Part shown: piece after piece, positions 22,631 to 35,201 of the stretch
Position numbering within the stretch: position 1 is the stretch's first letter
How the letters are laid out: every line of letters starts with the position of its first letter
Position numbers and translations under genes: made by a program
The notes under the pieces: generated by a model
Seen by the model: the letters and a program-made list of their open reading frames with translations, nothing else
Told to the model about the DNA's origin: nothing
The model's database searches: none
NCBI GenBank assembly: GCA_022606135.1
Contig: JABYQN010000005.1
Coordinates: 930,001 to 994,000, forward strand
Reading direction: 5' to 3'
From: Fomes fomentarius
Lineage: Eukaryota > Basidiomycota > Agaricomycetes > Polyporales > Polyporaceae
Length of the DNA: 64,000 bases

Positions 22631-24217
22631 ATGTCGCCTGCACCACTCTGTCAGGGCCTCACCGACTTCGAATCCGACTCGGACCACCTCAGCACACCCG
22701 TCGATCCTCCCGCCTCTTGTCAGCCATATGTCGCCGAATATGCACCGCTTCAAGACTCCTACTACGACAGATACGAAGGAGTGGAGTACGTGCCTGGACA
22801 CCCGGCTCAATTGGCACGGTCCGGAGACTCGGAATATCTTGTCGAGTCCACCCAAAGCGGTCTTCTCCTCCGTGCCCCCTACCAAGTAAGTTTTCTATCC
22901 TTCTGTCCTGCAGCGGTGTATAACCTGTCCTTCAGGTGACTGCGACCGTTGGCTGCAGCCAGCCTGCAGATAATCAATTGGTTTACTCGTTGATCGCCTC
23001 CAACCGCCACTCGACTAGTCCCAGCGACCTCGACCCAACCGCCCACATATCTAGGACCGGTCTCGACAACACTCGCGACGCTACCAGTCTGCCGCTTGCC
23101 CATTCAAAATCGGCTGATAGTACCCGCGCGCAGCACTCATCGTTACGGTCACACTATTCGGAGTACGATGCCGAGTACGTCGACAAGGCTGGGTATGTTC
23201 CGATGTATGGAAAACCGGGCGTTCACCAGTTCAACCTCACGTGCGACACGGTACGCTCTCTGCGAGCCTGGCGCCAAGGCGGCCCGACTAATCGACCATC
23301 GCAGAACCCATCGTATCCTTCTCCCGATCTCCCTTTGCACGGTTCATATTCTACTATCAGTCCGCACAACTTCTCTACCAGTGCTTCTTACGTCCCTCAA
23401 CCCTATTACGACGACGGGAACACCGACTCCCCGATCGAGGATACTGGTTATGGCGATCGATACCCCAGCGAAGGTACGCACGCCGCAACCACACGTGTCG
23501 ACATTGCTAACGTCTATGACCCACTTCTAGGTTGTGTCTATGAGCAGCAGACAGGATATGAGCACTATCAGCCCCACCCTCAGCCCCACCTAGGCACGCA
23601 CTACGCCGCTGGGCCAGGGCGAAGTCAGCAGCACAACGTCCACTTCCATCAGCCACCTTCTTGCCCTTACTCATATCCTCGCTTCGACACTCCCCGCCAG
23701 GGATCTTACGGATCAAGCCCTGTTTCTCCATCCTTTGGATACTCTGTTATCCATGCTCCCAGGCCACAACAGGTCACCGACCTCCTCACGCTCAACAACG
23801 GCACCGGCCACCACATGGACGATTCTTCCATGCTGCCTTCACATCGCGTCTTGTCGATTCCCAGCCTCCCTGCCCCGCCGCCTGTTACACGACCATCCTC
23901 GTTGATCGAGGACAGCCCAAAGAAGCCGCTCACGCTCGCCTGTTTCTTCTGCCGCAAGCGCAAGATCGCGTGCCAGAGTCCTTCGGCGAACTCGTCAGAC
24001 CGCACATGCAAGTGAGTCGGTGTTTAGTTATCTCTTCTGAATCATCGAGACTGCTGTTCGACAGTCGGATGCTGATACGCTACTTGACAGTCAATGCTCG
24101 AAGCGCAAGCTGAAGTGCGTGTATCCTGCCACGTCGCGTCGCGGCATCCGGCCTCGATTGTACGACCTCGCGGACGAGACATCGTTCCGTCGTCCCTCCG
24201 TACTCGTAGGGCTGTAA
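22631..24217 (+). CDS. Zn2Cys6 transcription factor with C-terminal zinc cluster
   Basis: This is a nuclear DNA-binding regulator. Exons 22631-22885, 22936-24011 and 24091-24217 join in frame to about 485 residues. The first 390 residues are low-complexity, rich in Ser, Pro, Tyr, His and Gln, with no folded domain evident, and may be the activation region. Near the C-terminus the last intron splits a zinc binuclear cluster: ACFFCRKRKIAC, an 11-residue loop SPSANSSDRT-containing segment, then CNQCSKRKLKCVYP, giving Cx2Cx6Cx11Cx2Cx6C with basic residues between cysteines. About 28 residues follow and the protein ends SVLVGL at TAA 24215-24217. A C-terminal rather than N-terminal cluster is a known basidiomycete arrangement. 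The ATG at 22631 is the first in frame. A 57-nt stretch at about 23475-23531 may be an extra, frame-preserving intron. Confidence 0.85.
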
Positions 24218-26089
24218 CCCTTTCTGGCCTCTCTTTCTCCTTCTCCTCCTTCGTGTATCTTCCTTGGGTTCGAGCCTTACCGTCCCGTTGGCTCCCCTTC
24301 CCACCATTGACACTGTCTCTATCGCCCCCGCATCTCCGGTAGATAGCCATACAAACGCCACTCACCCCCTTGTCGTCCTCGGCCTCTCCCACCGCCTTTC
24401 TTGTCTCTATCCCCGTGCGCGCGCGTGTATACCCGCAGTGATGTCCTGTCTAATCTGCTGTCGTCTAGTGCCGCCACTCTGCTGTTTGATCTTACGTTAG
24501 GCTATTTACTGCACTCGGACTTTGGGCTCTGGATCGTGTACCGTATCCCGGTTAGTACCATACTGTTGAAACGTTTACTGATGTTCGACCAATTAGTCTA
24601 GTAGGAAGCAGGAAGGAAATTCATTTCATCGTCTGGCTTGCGTTCCCATCCGCTTCCCGTTCGGGCAAGTCTCTTGCTGCACTGGTGATCTACAAATTCC
24701 AGTCTGGTGCGAGGGCATACTGGAGTTGTGTTTGATTAAACGGCGACGCACTGCTGGGCGGGCAGCCACGACAACGCTTCTTCACCACGCCGCGTCATCG
24801 TCGACAGCACATGCCCCCATTGGCAGCAGCCAGTGCACCCGCTCGTCGTATTTTCGTTAGACCCCGAGGGCCTCCGAAGGTCGGTGAGCAGCTTCCGCAC
24901 ATCTTCTGTCCTCTTGCTTCCTTCGCTCAAATTGGGTCCGTGTCCGAGCCTGGACACGTAAGAGAACCGAGGGCCGGGTCGAGCCCGGAAGAAGCAGGCG
25001 TGCCCCCGGCCTGCGTCCTGGGAGCTTGTGACCGACAACTTCTTTCGGCCTGCTTGGGCTTGGGAGGTCGCATTTGGCCTCGAACAAACCCCAGGTCCGT
25101 GACAAGCAGTGGCGCCGAGGAGATCATGATCTACTCCACCGTCCGGCGACGACGAACTCGGACATTTCATTGGGCCACCTTGGCCTGCCACTGCTCTGTA
25201 CGGCACGAGAACCTGGGCATATACACATGCGGCTGAATCGGATGACACTGAAATGCCATCAGAAAACAGTTACACAAAGACCGCGTCGACGAGCGCCAGA
25301 GTCGGGAGCTCCGATGTGGGCCATGTCAATGTCATTCAATTGTCAGTTGTGTGTTTCCCTGCGTGTGCCCGTGCCGCCAGACGCTCCCACACACGCTCGC
25401 GGAAGCAGATCGGGTGCTAGAGGGCCACGGGTGCTGCGGGCATTTGCCATCGCGGCGGCAGGATGGCAGGACGAGGAACAAGGACGGTATGTCCGCGTTC
25501 GCGTGCATGCACTATTGCACAGTTGAAGGAAGCAAGGAACGAACAGCTCGGACGACACCCGACGCCGACATGGAAGACGAAACGCTGTTCTGGCTGTCGA
25601 CGTGCGCATGCGTGCCGAGTTCGCGAACTCCGATGGAATCCTAGATTCGCCGATAGAATTTAGCCTCGGGTATAGCACGCCCCCCTCTGCCTCTGACTCT
25701 GACTCTGACTCTGGCTCAGTGAGAGCCGTGAATTTGCCCGTCGACGAACCGGGACAATTCACATGCACGTGCCTTCACAGTTTACGACATCATGCCCGCG
25801 ATGCCGCGGACCAACACAAGCACGGTCAACGCGTACGAGTGAACTGTACCCGTGCACGTACGTGAAGACACGAGTTTGGAGCCTTGAGGCGAGGGAGAAG
25901 GTACAGATTACAATATGATCAGCAAGCGTGACACAGAGACGAGAGACGAAAAGCAAGGTGCGAATGTCCGGCGTTGTCCGTCTGCATCTATCCCACAGGT
26001 ATCTATCAGGTTCTACTGTACGAAACCAGGTACTGTAGCACACATGTCCGAGCCAAGGAATATTACAATAACCATCATGACAGACCGGG
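24218..26089. other. Convergent intergenic region
   Basis: This lies between the 3' ends of the zinc-cluster gene and the NIPA-type transporter. It should contain both 3' UTRs. The long frames on both strands at 24736-25248 and 24811-25236 mirror each other in GC-rich sequence and show no domain. A CTCTGA-type microsatellite is at 25685-25714. Confidence 0.5.
25685..25714. repeat. CTCTGA hexanucleotide microsatellite
   Basis: There are five tandem hexamers, CTCTGC, three CTCTGA and CTCTGG, in the convergent intergenic region. It is non-coding as far as I can see. Confidence 0.8.
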
Positions 26090-28798
26090 TCACACCAAGT
26101 CCGGGCGATCCCGTGTGTTATTGGAGCTAGGGACTAGCCTTATCCCGCCCCCTGGTAGGTCGGTCTCGCTCGTGTTCTCGACGAGATCCGAGCCCTCGCC
26201 CGAAGATCGATTCCATAGACTCATGCTCTCCTCGCGGTCGTCATCGCGGTCGCCGCGGGGATACGGCCGTCCGCTCGGGGATCGCCCGAATAACTGCAAT
26301 TGTCGCAGGCGGGATGTCGGGGACAACGGTGTTGAGGGCGGATCACGCGCGCCAGGGGTGCTTGAGGGTGGTGGTAGAGGAGTATCGGGGAAGACGGAGG
26401 AAGTGGTCGTGGACGGGAGTCCGTCAAAAGGATGGAACGATTTCTTTCCCAGATTGCCTCTTGAAGTCAGTGCGGGCGGTGCGGTCAATGGGGCAGAGGG
26501 ATCGGTAATGTCCTCCAGCGAGGGGAGGTTGAGGATCTGCGGGGCGCCTGTCGGCGTCTGCTCGCCGCCATTAGCCCCGACTACAGCTTTGTCTGACCAG
26601 CCACTGCTACTGACCGAGTCGTACTTCAGACTCGCACCACCACGTAGCGCGCTCCTATGCTCGTGCGTCGCGGTGTCGTCGCCCGTGCCGGGTACATGGT
26701 ATGAGTGCACGACGTCCTGGTCGCCGAACTTGATTGTCTGTTTGCGCTGTGCGAACGGCGAGCCAAGGCCTGAAGGCTGGCTGGCCATACTGATCTGGTC
26801 GGAGTTGTCTATATATGGACGCGGGGTCGTTGGCACAGGTTTGTCGTACAGCTGATGCCGTTTCATACCGGTGAGGGAGTCGTCGTAGTGGTTTGGCAGG
26901 GGTGGGACGGGTTGCGAGCTGTAGCGTGACCGGACGGATGCGCGACTGGACATGCTCAGGCGACGTGCACTGCGAGCTCGAATGATGCTACCCATGGTAC
27001 CGAAGCTGCCACGTAGTGCGTCCATGCCGGGATCTTCGATGGCAACGAGGCTCTTTTCATCCCCATCCTCAGGGTTGACCCTGGCGGCCTGTAGGAGGAG
27101 CGTTGAGCGGCGATCGAGGGTCTTGATTTGCGTTGGATCAATCTTGGACAGCTGAAGCACCGTGATTCCGACACATATGACCAGGAAACCCATGACAAGG
27201 GTAATGATTCGAACGACTGGTGCGTCGAGTCCCTGGAATAGTACAATGGTTGTGACCATTGAAAAGAAGGTGACTATCGCAACACGCTCAGCCGAAGATA
27301 CCGCATGCGATCACGATATGGACTTACAGATCACATAATATGTCGGTGTGACTTGAGGCGACGTCAGTCAAGGTTATAGCAGCCGCAGATCGAGAATACA
27401 CACCCATTGCTAAGATAATGTGAACCGTCAGTGGCCGTCCAACACTCACTGCGCATACGGGAAACCACTAACCAGTGTTGAAAAGCGCCAGCGCCACATT
27501 GAGATAGTACACCTCCGTGACTTTCGGAGTGTGATCAATGCACCATACCAGCTACGATCGTCGGCTGAGACTTACTGAGTGTTACAGCAATGAATACAAT
27601 TAGGAAGTAAATAAACCAGTGCTTGAACTATGAGCAAGCCCAGTATGAATCACCAGTAACGAGTTTCAGAGATGGGAACAAAACGCACCTGGTTGTCCCC
27701 CATGGCGGTGGTCACAATAGCGGATCCTAACCCTGTCGTAACGCTGACGCTTATCCCGCCAATCATGCTGCACACCATGATGTACCAGAGCATGCTCTTC
27801 TTGCCGTACCTTTGGACCACAATCTCAGTAACTGCAGTGATGTCTTATTTTGGACTACTAACCTTGGAGCGAACCAGAAAATGATGACAAGCGATGCAAT
27901 GATGAGGACCGATCCATATACCAGGAAGCCTGGTGCCAAGAATAATTTCTGAAACTCCGTGATTTGTCCAATGGTCGACTCTTCAGGGCCTATATTCCGA
28001 GGTCGTTGTTAGAACATGATCTTGGCGGTTAGGCAAGAGATGGCTATACCGTTGAGCGCTATGATGACAGAACCCAGCTGACAAGTACGCCGAGAATCAG
28101 CGAGAGAAACTGGTGGTTCAGGGCCGAAGAACGTACGACACAAAGCCCGCATCCAAGCCATCCAAAGAAGCTCAGTGTCTCCTTGAGGAACATAGACGAC
28201 AGAGCGGCACTGATGACAACGGAAAGTGCACCCATGGGAGTCTGCCACACTAACGTCAGACGAGTCCGGCTTCATCGCTTGGTTTGTGAACGTACAACAA
28301 CAATCGCTTCCACGAAGGCATATGCTGCAGCGGGGTTAACGAGGGGAAATCAAGGACAAGACAATGGCGTACCAGCGAAGTTACACAACTCCCCGAGTAT
28401 CATCACTACATATGGATAAGGGTTCCGTCCGTAAATGTGGACAGCGCCGACTCACTGATCATTCCTAGCCACCACAATGGCTACACAGACTTGAGGAGAT
28501 ATGATACATGATTACTAGATTTGGGCTGACATACCGATTTGAGATATCCAACACCCTCGCCCGCAACCATGCCCTGTTGAGAACGGAGGAGACCTTTCTT
28601 CTTGAAGACGAAACTGGAGCCGATGAGAACGCCACTTGTAATGGCCAGAATGATGCCGACAATCTGCAGAGCAACATGAGAGGGAAGTCGGTAGAGTTAG
28701 GCGGAGAATGGAATTGCCTTGAGGTTCCCGGATACTGAGATTGTGCCATTAGCCGCGGATGAGGTCGCAGAGGGAGCGGTGGTGGTGGTGGAAGACAT
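26090..28798 (-). CDS. NIPA-family magnesium transporter
   Basis: This is a multi-pass membrane protein of the NIPA (DUF803) Mg2+ transporter family, related to the drug/metabolite transporter fold. The ATG at 28798 opens MSSTTTTAPSATSS. After an intron comes the first helix IVGIILAITSGVLIGSSFVF followed by the family hallmark KKKGLLRSQQG and AGEGVGYLKS. Later small exons give WWLGMI, LGELCNFAGYAFVEAIVVTP, MGALSVVISAALSSMFLKE, GFLVYGSVLIIASLVIIFWF and SMLWYIMVCSMIGGISVSVT, then a last TM block ending in VRIITLVMGFLVICVGITVL. The final exon (27259-26090) adds about 350 polar residues, rich in Ser and Pro, as a cytosolic tail ending in RDRPDLV, TGA at 26090-26092. Roughly ten introns of about 50 nt interrupt the TM region. 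The long disordered tail is common in fungal members. Confidence 0.9.
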
Positions 28799-31365
28799 GG
28801 GAGGAGATTAGCAGGTCGTAAGAACGTATGTCACCGGGCCAACAGAAGAGAAAGAGCCCTGGCCGCTGGCGGGCAAGGAGAGACCGATGAGGAGAACAAG
28901 ATGCGATGGCTCCTGCACTCGGTGATGAGAGCACAGCGCTGTCGAGGCTCTGGCGGCGCTGGCAGTGGCGGTCGCCACCCCATTCAGGCAATTGTTCTCC
29001 TGTCCCTCGGTCGCGCCGCCCCGGGTACCCCATCTTCCGCTGTGGTGCCCGGGCTCGGACCCAGAAAGGCACCATCACGGCGTGCTGGCCGGAGGATCTG
29101 CGATTATCGGGCTGTTTGCCAATGATCATGGATCTGGCCAGTCGGGACTTATCTTACATATGTACATATCGACTCGCGGTTGCCAACTCGACTGCCTACA
29201 TCGTCTCATGGCCGTCTGTTCGCCAATTGTTCGAGACCACACTCGAATCGACCCCGACTGTCTCGCTTCGGATTTCCGGCCTAGATCTCGACGCACTTGG
29301 GCGACGTATACGCTGTGAAGCTGTCTTCTGACTTCATGAACTTTGCACATCGCAACCTGTCTCAGTTTCCCTTCTTGAAGTGCTTCATGTCATAATCATG
29401 CTCCGCTATGTAACGCAACAACTTGGTCGCCGACACTCATCTGCCCAGCTTGTTGGCACATACGCGGCATGAACACATCCAAGACTCTATTCGAAGAGCG
29501 TCTCAGGATGTCGACTTCGACCCGCCAGGCGCAAGCCTTGATTTGAAGCTCGCAACACAGCGCTGGTTGTCACTTGCTTGTAGCCTTGAAGCTCTCAAAG
29601 TATGCGGACGTCTAGCCATACAATTTCGATCACATTCCTGATAGGTCTACACGCGTCCCCAGCACGGAGTATCGTCTACTCAAGCTGTGTTCAGAACTGT
29701 TCGTCGGACATGATCACGAAATTAGAAGATTGTGTACAGGGTCATGGTTGGCCTATGATGCTCGAATGCGCAGTCCGTTGGTAATAAACTGTCTTGGCTT
29801 GAACTCTAGGTGCGCCCCCTTTTCCTGTCTGAAGAAAGCGCTGTCATTTTGTCTCTAATAGAGTCATGAGAACGTCCAACATCCAAGCTACTTTACGCAG
29901 GCGAAGGCGCAGCTGCGCTCAAGCTTATATAAGTTTGATAGCAGTGCGAATATCGCACAATCGTTTGCTGCGCAACAAGCACAATCCCTTACGCTAGAGA
30001 GTATGCGGGCAGATAGTGCGGAAGTATGATCGATCCTGTCGCGCATCCCCCGAAGCGTCGTATATCTTGTTGCACGTTCGCACTTCCAAGGCGTCCATTT
30101 ACCTCAATGGACCAATCACGTCGTCGAGAGTTATTTGCTTCGTCGCAGTCTGTGTCACAAGATACGCAAGAGAGATACGTGAAGCGGCGAACGCAAGCCC
30201 GCGCCGGGCCTGGTCACTAATCCTGCTGAGTCGGTGAGGGTTGTGAGGACAAGTGCGTCTTTTGTCGACTGCGATGGACACGCTCACAGCCGGACTGACG
30301 TGTGTGTCAGACTTATCTTAGCCACGCTCCTCAGTTGGGATGAATCCCAAACCGACAGCTTGCTTCTCACTGCGGGCTGTCAACGACCACAGCCTTATCT
30401 CGTAAGTGCCGGCATTTTCAGATGTGGGTGTAAATTGTCTCTCACGTCTCCCGACTCTCAGTACATCCCGGTGTCTGATATGGATGGTGCGCCGACATAG
30501 GGCGGGATATACCAGCCATCGTGCGCCCTTTGTGCGCCTTGGGAAGCACAGAATTTCATGGGAAAGGTGGAGTGTAGTTACTTCGAGATCCATTATTTTT
30601 TGCACTCCTGACCTTGTCTCTATACGCACATGTCGCAGTCAGAGCCAAGAATCACTAGACCAGCTTCAAGAGTTCCAAGGAATCACGATTGTCTGTCGCG
30701 TAGAAGTCATGAGCCTGCGCAGCTAGCGCTCCTCCGCGACGAAGGCGTGGGGTCCATGCTGTGCCACCCTGTTCTCTTGGTGATCGACGTGAGGGTAAGC
30801 CAGCTCGCATAATGCACTCCGACACACGCGTCATTGGTGGCATTATTGAGTTCTCGGAGCGGGGGAAGGTGGGGCAGTGCCCGGCGCAGGATGGACTTGG
30901 CCCGCACAAGGATCGCGAAGGTTGTGAACACCGCCTGGAGGTGGCGACGATAACGGGAATCGAGACTGGCGCAGCAAGAAGGGATGCAACAACTATCATA
31001 CGACCGCTCAAGGATGGAAGCCTGAGGCGTCGATGGAAGTTCCCAGGAAGATTATGTGGCGGGACGACTGCTGCGGGGCGCTTAAACCACCGGGAGATGC
31101 ACCAGCGAACGGGAAGGCGTGCATTTGATGGCACGTTTCGTCGTTAACCGAGCACAACCCTCCCGTGCAGCGCCCGTCCTTGCCTGTTCGGACGAACAAG
31201 AAGCGGGATTGCACCCTGGTCAGGCAATCAGTTTCTCACCCATTTCACGCCCAGCACAGGCGCAGCACCTGCATGCTCTCAGGCTGCCTTCGAGCTATAT
31301 AGCTCCTGGGTACGCAACCACGGTTCACTGTATTGCGTCCATCCTTCTATACCTTGTCCGGAATC
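28799..31365. other. Gene-poor region upstream of two divergent genes
   Basis: The ends should carry the promoters of the NIPA-type gene (leftward) and the DOMON-b561 gene (rightward). In between only short frames are seen, the largest being 159 codons at 30655-31134 (-) and 141 at 28906-29331 (+), both without recognisable motifs or exon partners. Confidence 0.45.
31292..31305 (+). promoter_or_regulatory. Palindromic TATA element of the DOMON-b561 gene
   Basis: GAGCTATATAGCTC is a perfect 14-base palindrome with TATATA at its centre, ending 60 bases upstream of the ATG at 31366. Its position suits a core-promoter TATA box. Confidence 0.5.
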
Positions 31366-33171
31366 ATGCGCTCGGGCTTCACACTTCTTGCCCTCGGACT
31401 TGCCTCTCTCGTCGCTGCCAAAGATGGTCGCCGGGTGAGTAACCTACAGTGGTAGTGGTTGCACGCGGCCTCAAGCTAATGATCGGTGACCTTTAGGATC
31501 CCTCCTACGGCGACGGCTCGTACGGTTACGGACATAGCAACAGTGGCAGCGCGAGTGGGTCCAGCTCTGCGCCAGCTTCAACAACCACTAGTGTTACCAG
31601 TTCGGGCACCAGTGCCAATTCTTCATCAATTTTGACAGCAACGGCAGACTTATCGCTCATGAGTATTTCGGCCGTTATGAACGATACGACTGTACAATGT
31701 GAGTGACTTGAAACAATGGTCCATGGCGATCCATTCATTCATGCACGCTTGACAGACACCATGACAAGTAAGAGTTCGAGTGTTGGCTGGATGGCTATGT
31801 GAGTCGCGCTGTAACCTCGAGGTTGTCGTGCTGCTCACCCGCAGGCGATGGTCAGTGGGTTCGGCGCGCAGATGGCGGGGAGCCCCATGGTGATAATGTG
31901 GCCAAACTCCGACGGCACTATCACGCTTTCGCAACGTTCTGCCTCAGGCGAGGTCATGCCCACATTGGTATCGAATCCTCCCCGGGTTGCGGCAGTGGAC
32001 GCCGCTGCCAGCGATCTGACCGCCTCTCAGCCCACGCTGTCCTTCACCATCCCGGTGGTACGTGTTTCCCGACGCCGCTCATTCGGTGTCTGCCCATTCG
32101 TCCATTCATGCCATGCCTGACGCCTTGATTTAGGATGACAGTAGCAGCACGTCGCAAACCCTGATCTGGGCATTCGCCTCGTCCGCCCCCAGCAGCTCTT
32201 CCCAGTCGGCACCTCTGCAGCAGCACGATGACTCGGGGGCCATCTCACTCTCGTTCTCGTCAGACCCGAATGCGGTGCCATCCAGCAGCGCGCCCGACAC
32301 TCCATTACTGCCGTACCAGAAGATGATTGTCGCGCATGCGATCCTGTGCACGATCGGGTTTCTGATTCTGCTACCGGCCGGTGCCCTTCTTGCGCGGTAT
32401 GCACGCACGTTCACTAGCGGGTGGTTCAAGGGTCATTGGGTGTTCCAGTTGGCAATTGGTGCGTCCGGTGTTGGTTGTTGGTGTTTCGGATGGACGCCAT
32501 ACTGATGATCGCCGTGTTTGCTCTATGCTTCGATTCGTCCCCGACTTAGCCGGTCCTATCATTGTCACCGGCGTCGCTCTCGGAATCGCCGCCGTCTCGA
32601 CTGCGCAGGCGATGCATCTCAACGATGACCACAAGAAGTGGGGCGTTGCCATCTTCGTGTTGTACATCGTACAGTGCGTGCTTGGTGAGGTGATCCACCG
32701 TGTCAAGCCGACCTCTTGGACCGTGCGGAAGAAGCGGCCGTTGCAGAACTACTTCCATGCTATTCTCGGGCTTCTAGTCATCGGTCTCTCGTTCTATCAG
32801 GTCAGTTCTTCGCGTGGCGCTTGTTTTGAATAGTTCGATATGTTATTCTGACACCTGTCACGGCCTCGTAGGTCCGCACCGGTTACAGGGTAGAATGGGT
32901 CAAGACGACCAGCAGGCCGGCAATTAGCAATGCCGCCAACATCGTTTGGATTATATGGGTTGTGGTACGTTGCGCTCCGTTGTCTTTTGAATTCATAGAG
33001 GTTGATCTGATTTGCTAAATATAGCTTATTCCCGTACTCTACTTCGCGGGCCTTGCCTTCCTGCCCAAGCAACTTCGGCAAGAGCGCCCCCAGGTTGGCA
33101 AGCGGGAGCCAGACGAGTACGCCTTGCGTACCGGCTACTCTGACGAACCACGCTTCGCGGATCGCAGCTGA
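31366..33171 (+). CDS. Secreted-type DOMON domain / cytochrome b561 membrane protein
   Basis: The predicted product is a transmembrane redox protein: an extracellular heme b DOMON (CDH-cytochrome-like) domain fused to a cytochrome b561 ferric-reductase-type core. Exon 1 (31366-31434) is a signal peptide, MRSGFTLLALGLASLVAA. Exon 2 (31497-31698) is a Ser/Gly/Thr-rich linker. The DOMON domain carries GWMAIGFGAQMAG and MVIMWPNSDGTITLSQR, with Met as a likely heme ligand. A Ser-rich linker leads to the b561 helices, which contain the expected paired histidines: MIVAHAILC, NDDHKKWGVAIF, VIHRVKP and NYFHAILGLLVIG. The C-terminus is polar, ending DEPRFADRS (TGA 33169-33171). Such proteins pass electrons across the plasma membrane and may reduce metals, quinones or ascorbate radicals; the substrate here is unknown. 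A b561-only paralogue follows in tandem. Confidence 0.88.
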
Positions 33172-34147
33172 GATTCTGTCGCCTGCAATGTTACGCCTGA
33201 ATGACGCACGAAGGGAGGTCGCTGGTTGGTCCTGCTTCCCGCTGAGCCATTTCTATGTCTCTTGAATCATCACTACGACGCCTTTGGACCACATACACAT
33301 ATTCTATAGATATCCCGTAGTGTCTCATAAGTAGCACGTATAGTTGAATTGTACGGATATTCTATTGGATGGATAAGCACATACCCCGAGACAGCTTCCG
33401 GAGGATCGGCCCGTCCTTACACTACGTTGCAATGTTGTGACTTAGTCACTTACTTCAATGAGGCCTACAAGCATGTAAGGTTCTTTTGGCTGTACGGTGC
33501 GCAGTCTTCTTGAGGATTTTTTTCCAGAGAGCTGAACCGCTTCGGTGTCCTCGGACAGCTAGCAGTAGGGATCTATTGCGCCCTATTGAGTCGTGTCCCT
33601 CCATTCCGGGGGATCCTCTAGGGCGATGCACTCTGGGACATACACCATGTCAGATGCATGGCAGCCCAGTCGAGCATGGCGATGAAACTGCCGTGTCGCT
33701 ATTGCTCACCTTCGTTATGAGGGAATAGGGATGCACCAGTGGCTTCCCACAGAGGAGGCTTCGATTTCGCACGACTACCTCGAAGAGACTGTTGCTCTCG
33801 ATCGCTCGTGCCACTGGAACTCACAAGCCATTCGATGGGCACTCTGCGCAGCGCACCCGGAGGGGCTTGTGGGAGGCGAAGCTGAGTCGGCTACCCACCA
33901 CTGTATATCGTCCGGATGGATAGACGGTGACCAATCCCACCACTGAGAGTGGCTGGGTTATAAACATGCATACTATGCCAGGAATACCCACAACTTTGAG
34001 TACGTGTCCCCGTCGTCTTTCTTCTCTGCCGTTTGCCTCGTAGACACATTTGCGGACAACGACTGTGCACCTCGGACGCTCGGCCACCGCCCGCGAACCT
34101 GAAACGAACTCTAGTCAACCTTGCGGCACCCTCCGTACGCCTCTGCC
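33172..34147. other. Spacer between tandem b561 genes
   Basis: I looked here for a signal peptide and DOMON exons belonging to the downstream b561-only gene and found none. The frames at 33486-33728 and 33731-33946 show no DOMON motifs such as GWMAIGFG or WPNSDG. The end should contain the promoter of the downstream gene. Confidence 0.5.
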
Positions 34148-35201
34148 ATGGCTATTGTCATTCCACTGCTACCATTCGAGAAGTACATCGTCGCGCATGC
34201 CATCTTTTGCGTAATCGGTTTCCTGGGCCTTCTCCCCCTCGGCGCGCTCCTCGCGCGGTACACGCGCACATTCTCGCCGAAATGGTACACCGCCCACTGG
34301 ATCGTGCAGTTTGCGATAGGTGAGTTCCGTCGCTCTTACGTACTTCCCCACTGCCCGAGGATCAAGCGTTTCCTCTCGACTTCCATGTCACCTTGAGTGC
34401 CATTGGCTGTTCCTGACCTCACTTCAATTCGACAGCTGGTCCTGTTATCATCATCGGCGTTTCCCTGGGCTTCCACTCCGTCGTTCTCGCGCAGTCCGGG
34501 GGAGCAAACGACATGCACAAGCAGTCCGGCGTTGCGATATTCGTCCTCTATCTCGCGCAGCTTGCCTTTGGCGCTTCCATCCATTACTACAAGCCGAAGG
34601 CGTGGGCCAAGGGCCAAGGCCGCCGTCCCTACCAGAATTACTTCCATGCCGTGACCGGCCTGCTGATCATCGCGCTTGCCATGTTCCAGGTGCGTGCGGT
34701 TTTTTCACGCTTTCTTTAGAGTTACGAGGGGCACCCGCCCCAGAGCTTCTGCTGCGCACTACCCTGCCGGCGCACGGTTTGCGTTCAGACCCTCGACCTT
34801 CTTTTATGATCCACATCCGTTCCGGAGTTGACATGTTGACAACGCTGTCGGATCGCTCCGCGCGCCCGCAGGTCCGCACGGGATTCCGCACAGAGTGGCA
34901 TCTGCAGACGGGTAGACCCCAGATTTCAAACGGCGCGAACGTCTTCTGGTACATATGGATCATTGTGAGTACGATCTTTGGGCCTCGGGTACCTGGAGAA
35001 CAGGTAATATTAACGGACCTCGTGCAGCTCCTTGTGGTCGCGTACTTTGCCGGTGTTCTTCTGCTCGTCCCGCGCCAGTTCAGGCAGGAAAAGGAAGGCA
35101 TGGAGCGCGGCAACGACGGCTCGAGCACCGAGCTCACGAAGCAAACCGGGGCACACAAAACTGAACCTTCGGTCGCTGCTTCGGACGTCAAGAACGCGTG
35201 A
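34148..35201 (+). CDS. Cytochrome b561-only paralogue (no DOMON domain)
   Basis: Exons 34148-34319, 34436-34689, 34872-34964 and 35028-35201 join perfectly in frame to 230 residues. The product is a five- or six-helix cytochrome b561-type heme protein with the histidines KYIVAHAIFC, LGFHSVVL, DMHKQSGVAIFVLY, ASIHYYKPK and NYFHAVTGLLIIA, close to those of the preceding DOMON-b561 protein, including LLPLGALLARYTRTFS and the QISNGANVFWYIW block. The exon boundaries match those of the upstream gene, so the two are tandem duplicates. This copy has no signal peptide and no DOMON domain and starts with MAIVIPLLPFEKY. The C-terminal tail is charged. It would be an integral membrane electron carrier working with a separate donor or acceptor. 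The ATG at 34148 is the only suitable start near the first helix. Confidence 0.85.

Noticed and set aside
24736..25248. 170-codon minus-strand frame in the convergent intergenic region
   Set aside because: It is mirrored by a 141-codon plus-strand frame with no motif in either, and lies where 3' UTRs are expected.
33172..34147. A hidden DOMON exon for the b561-only gene
   Set aside because: No GWMAIGFG- or WPNSDG-like block was found in any plus-strand frame of the spacer.
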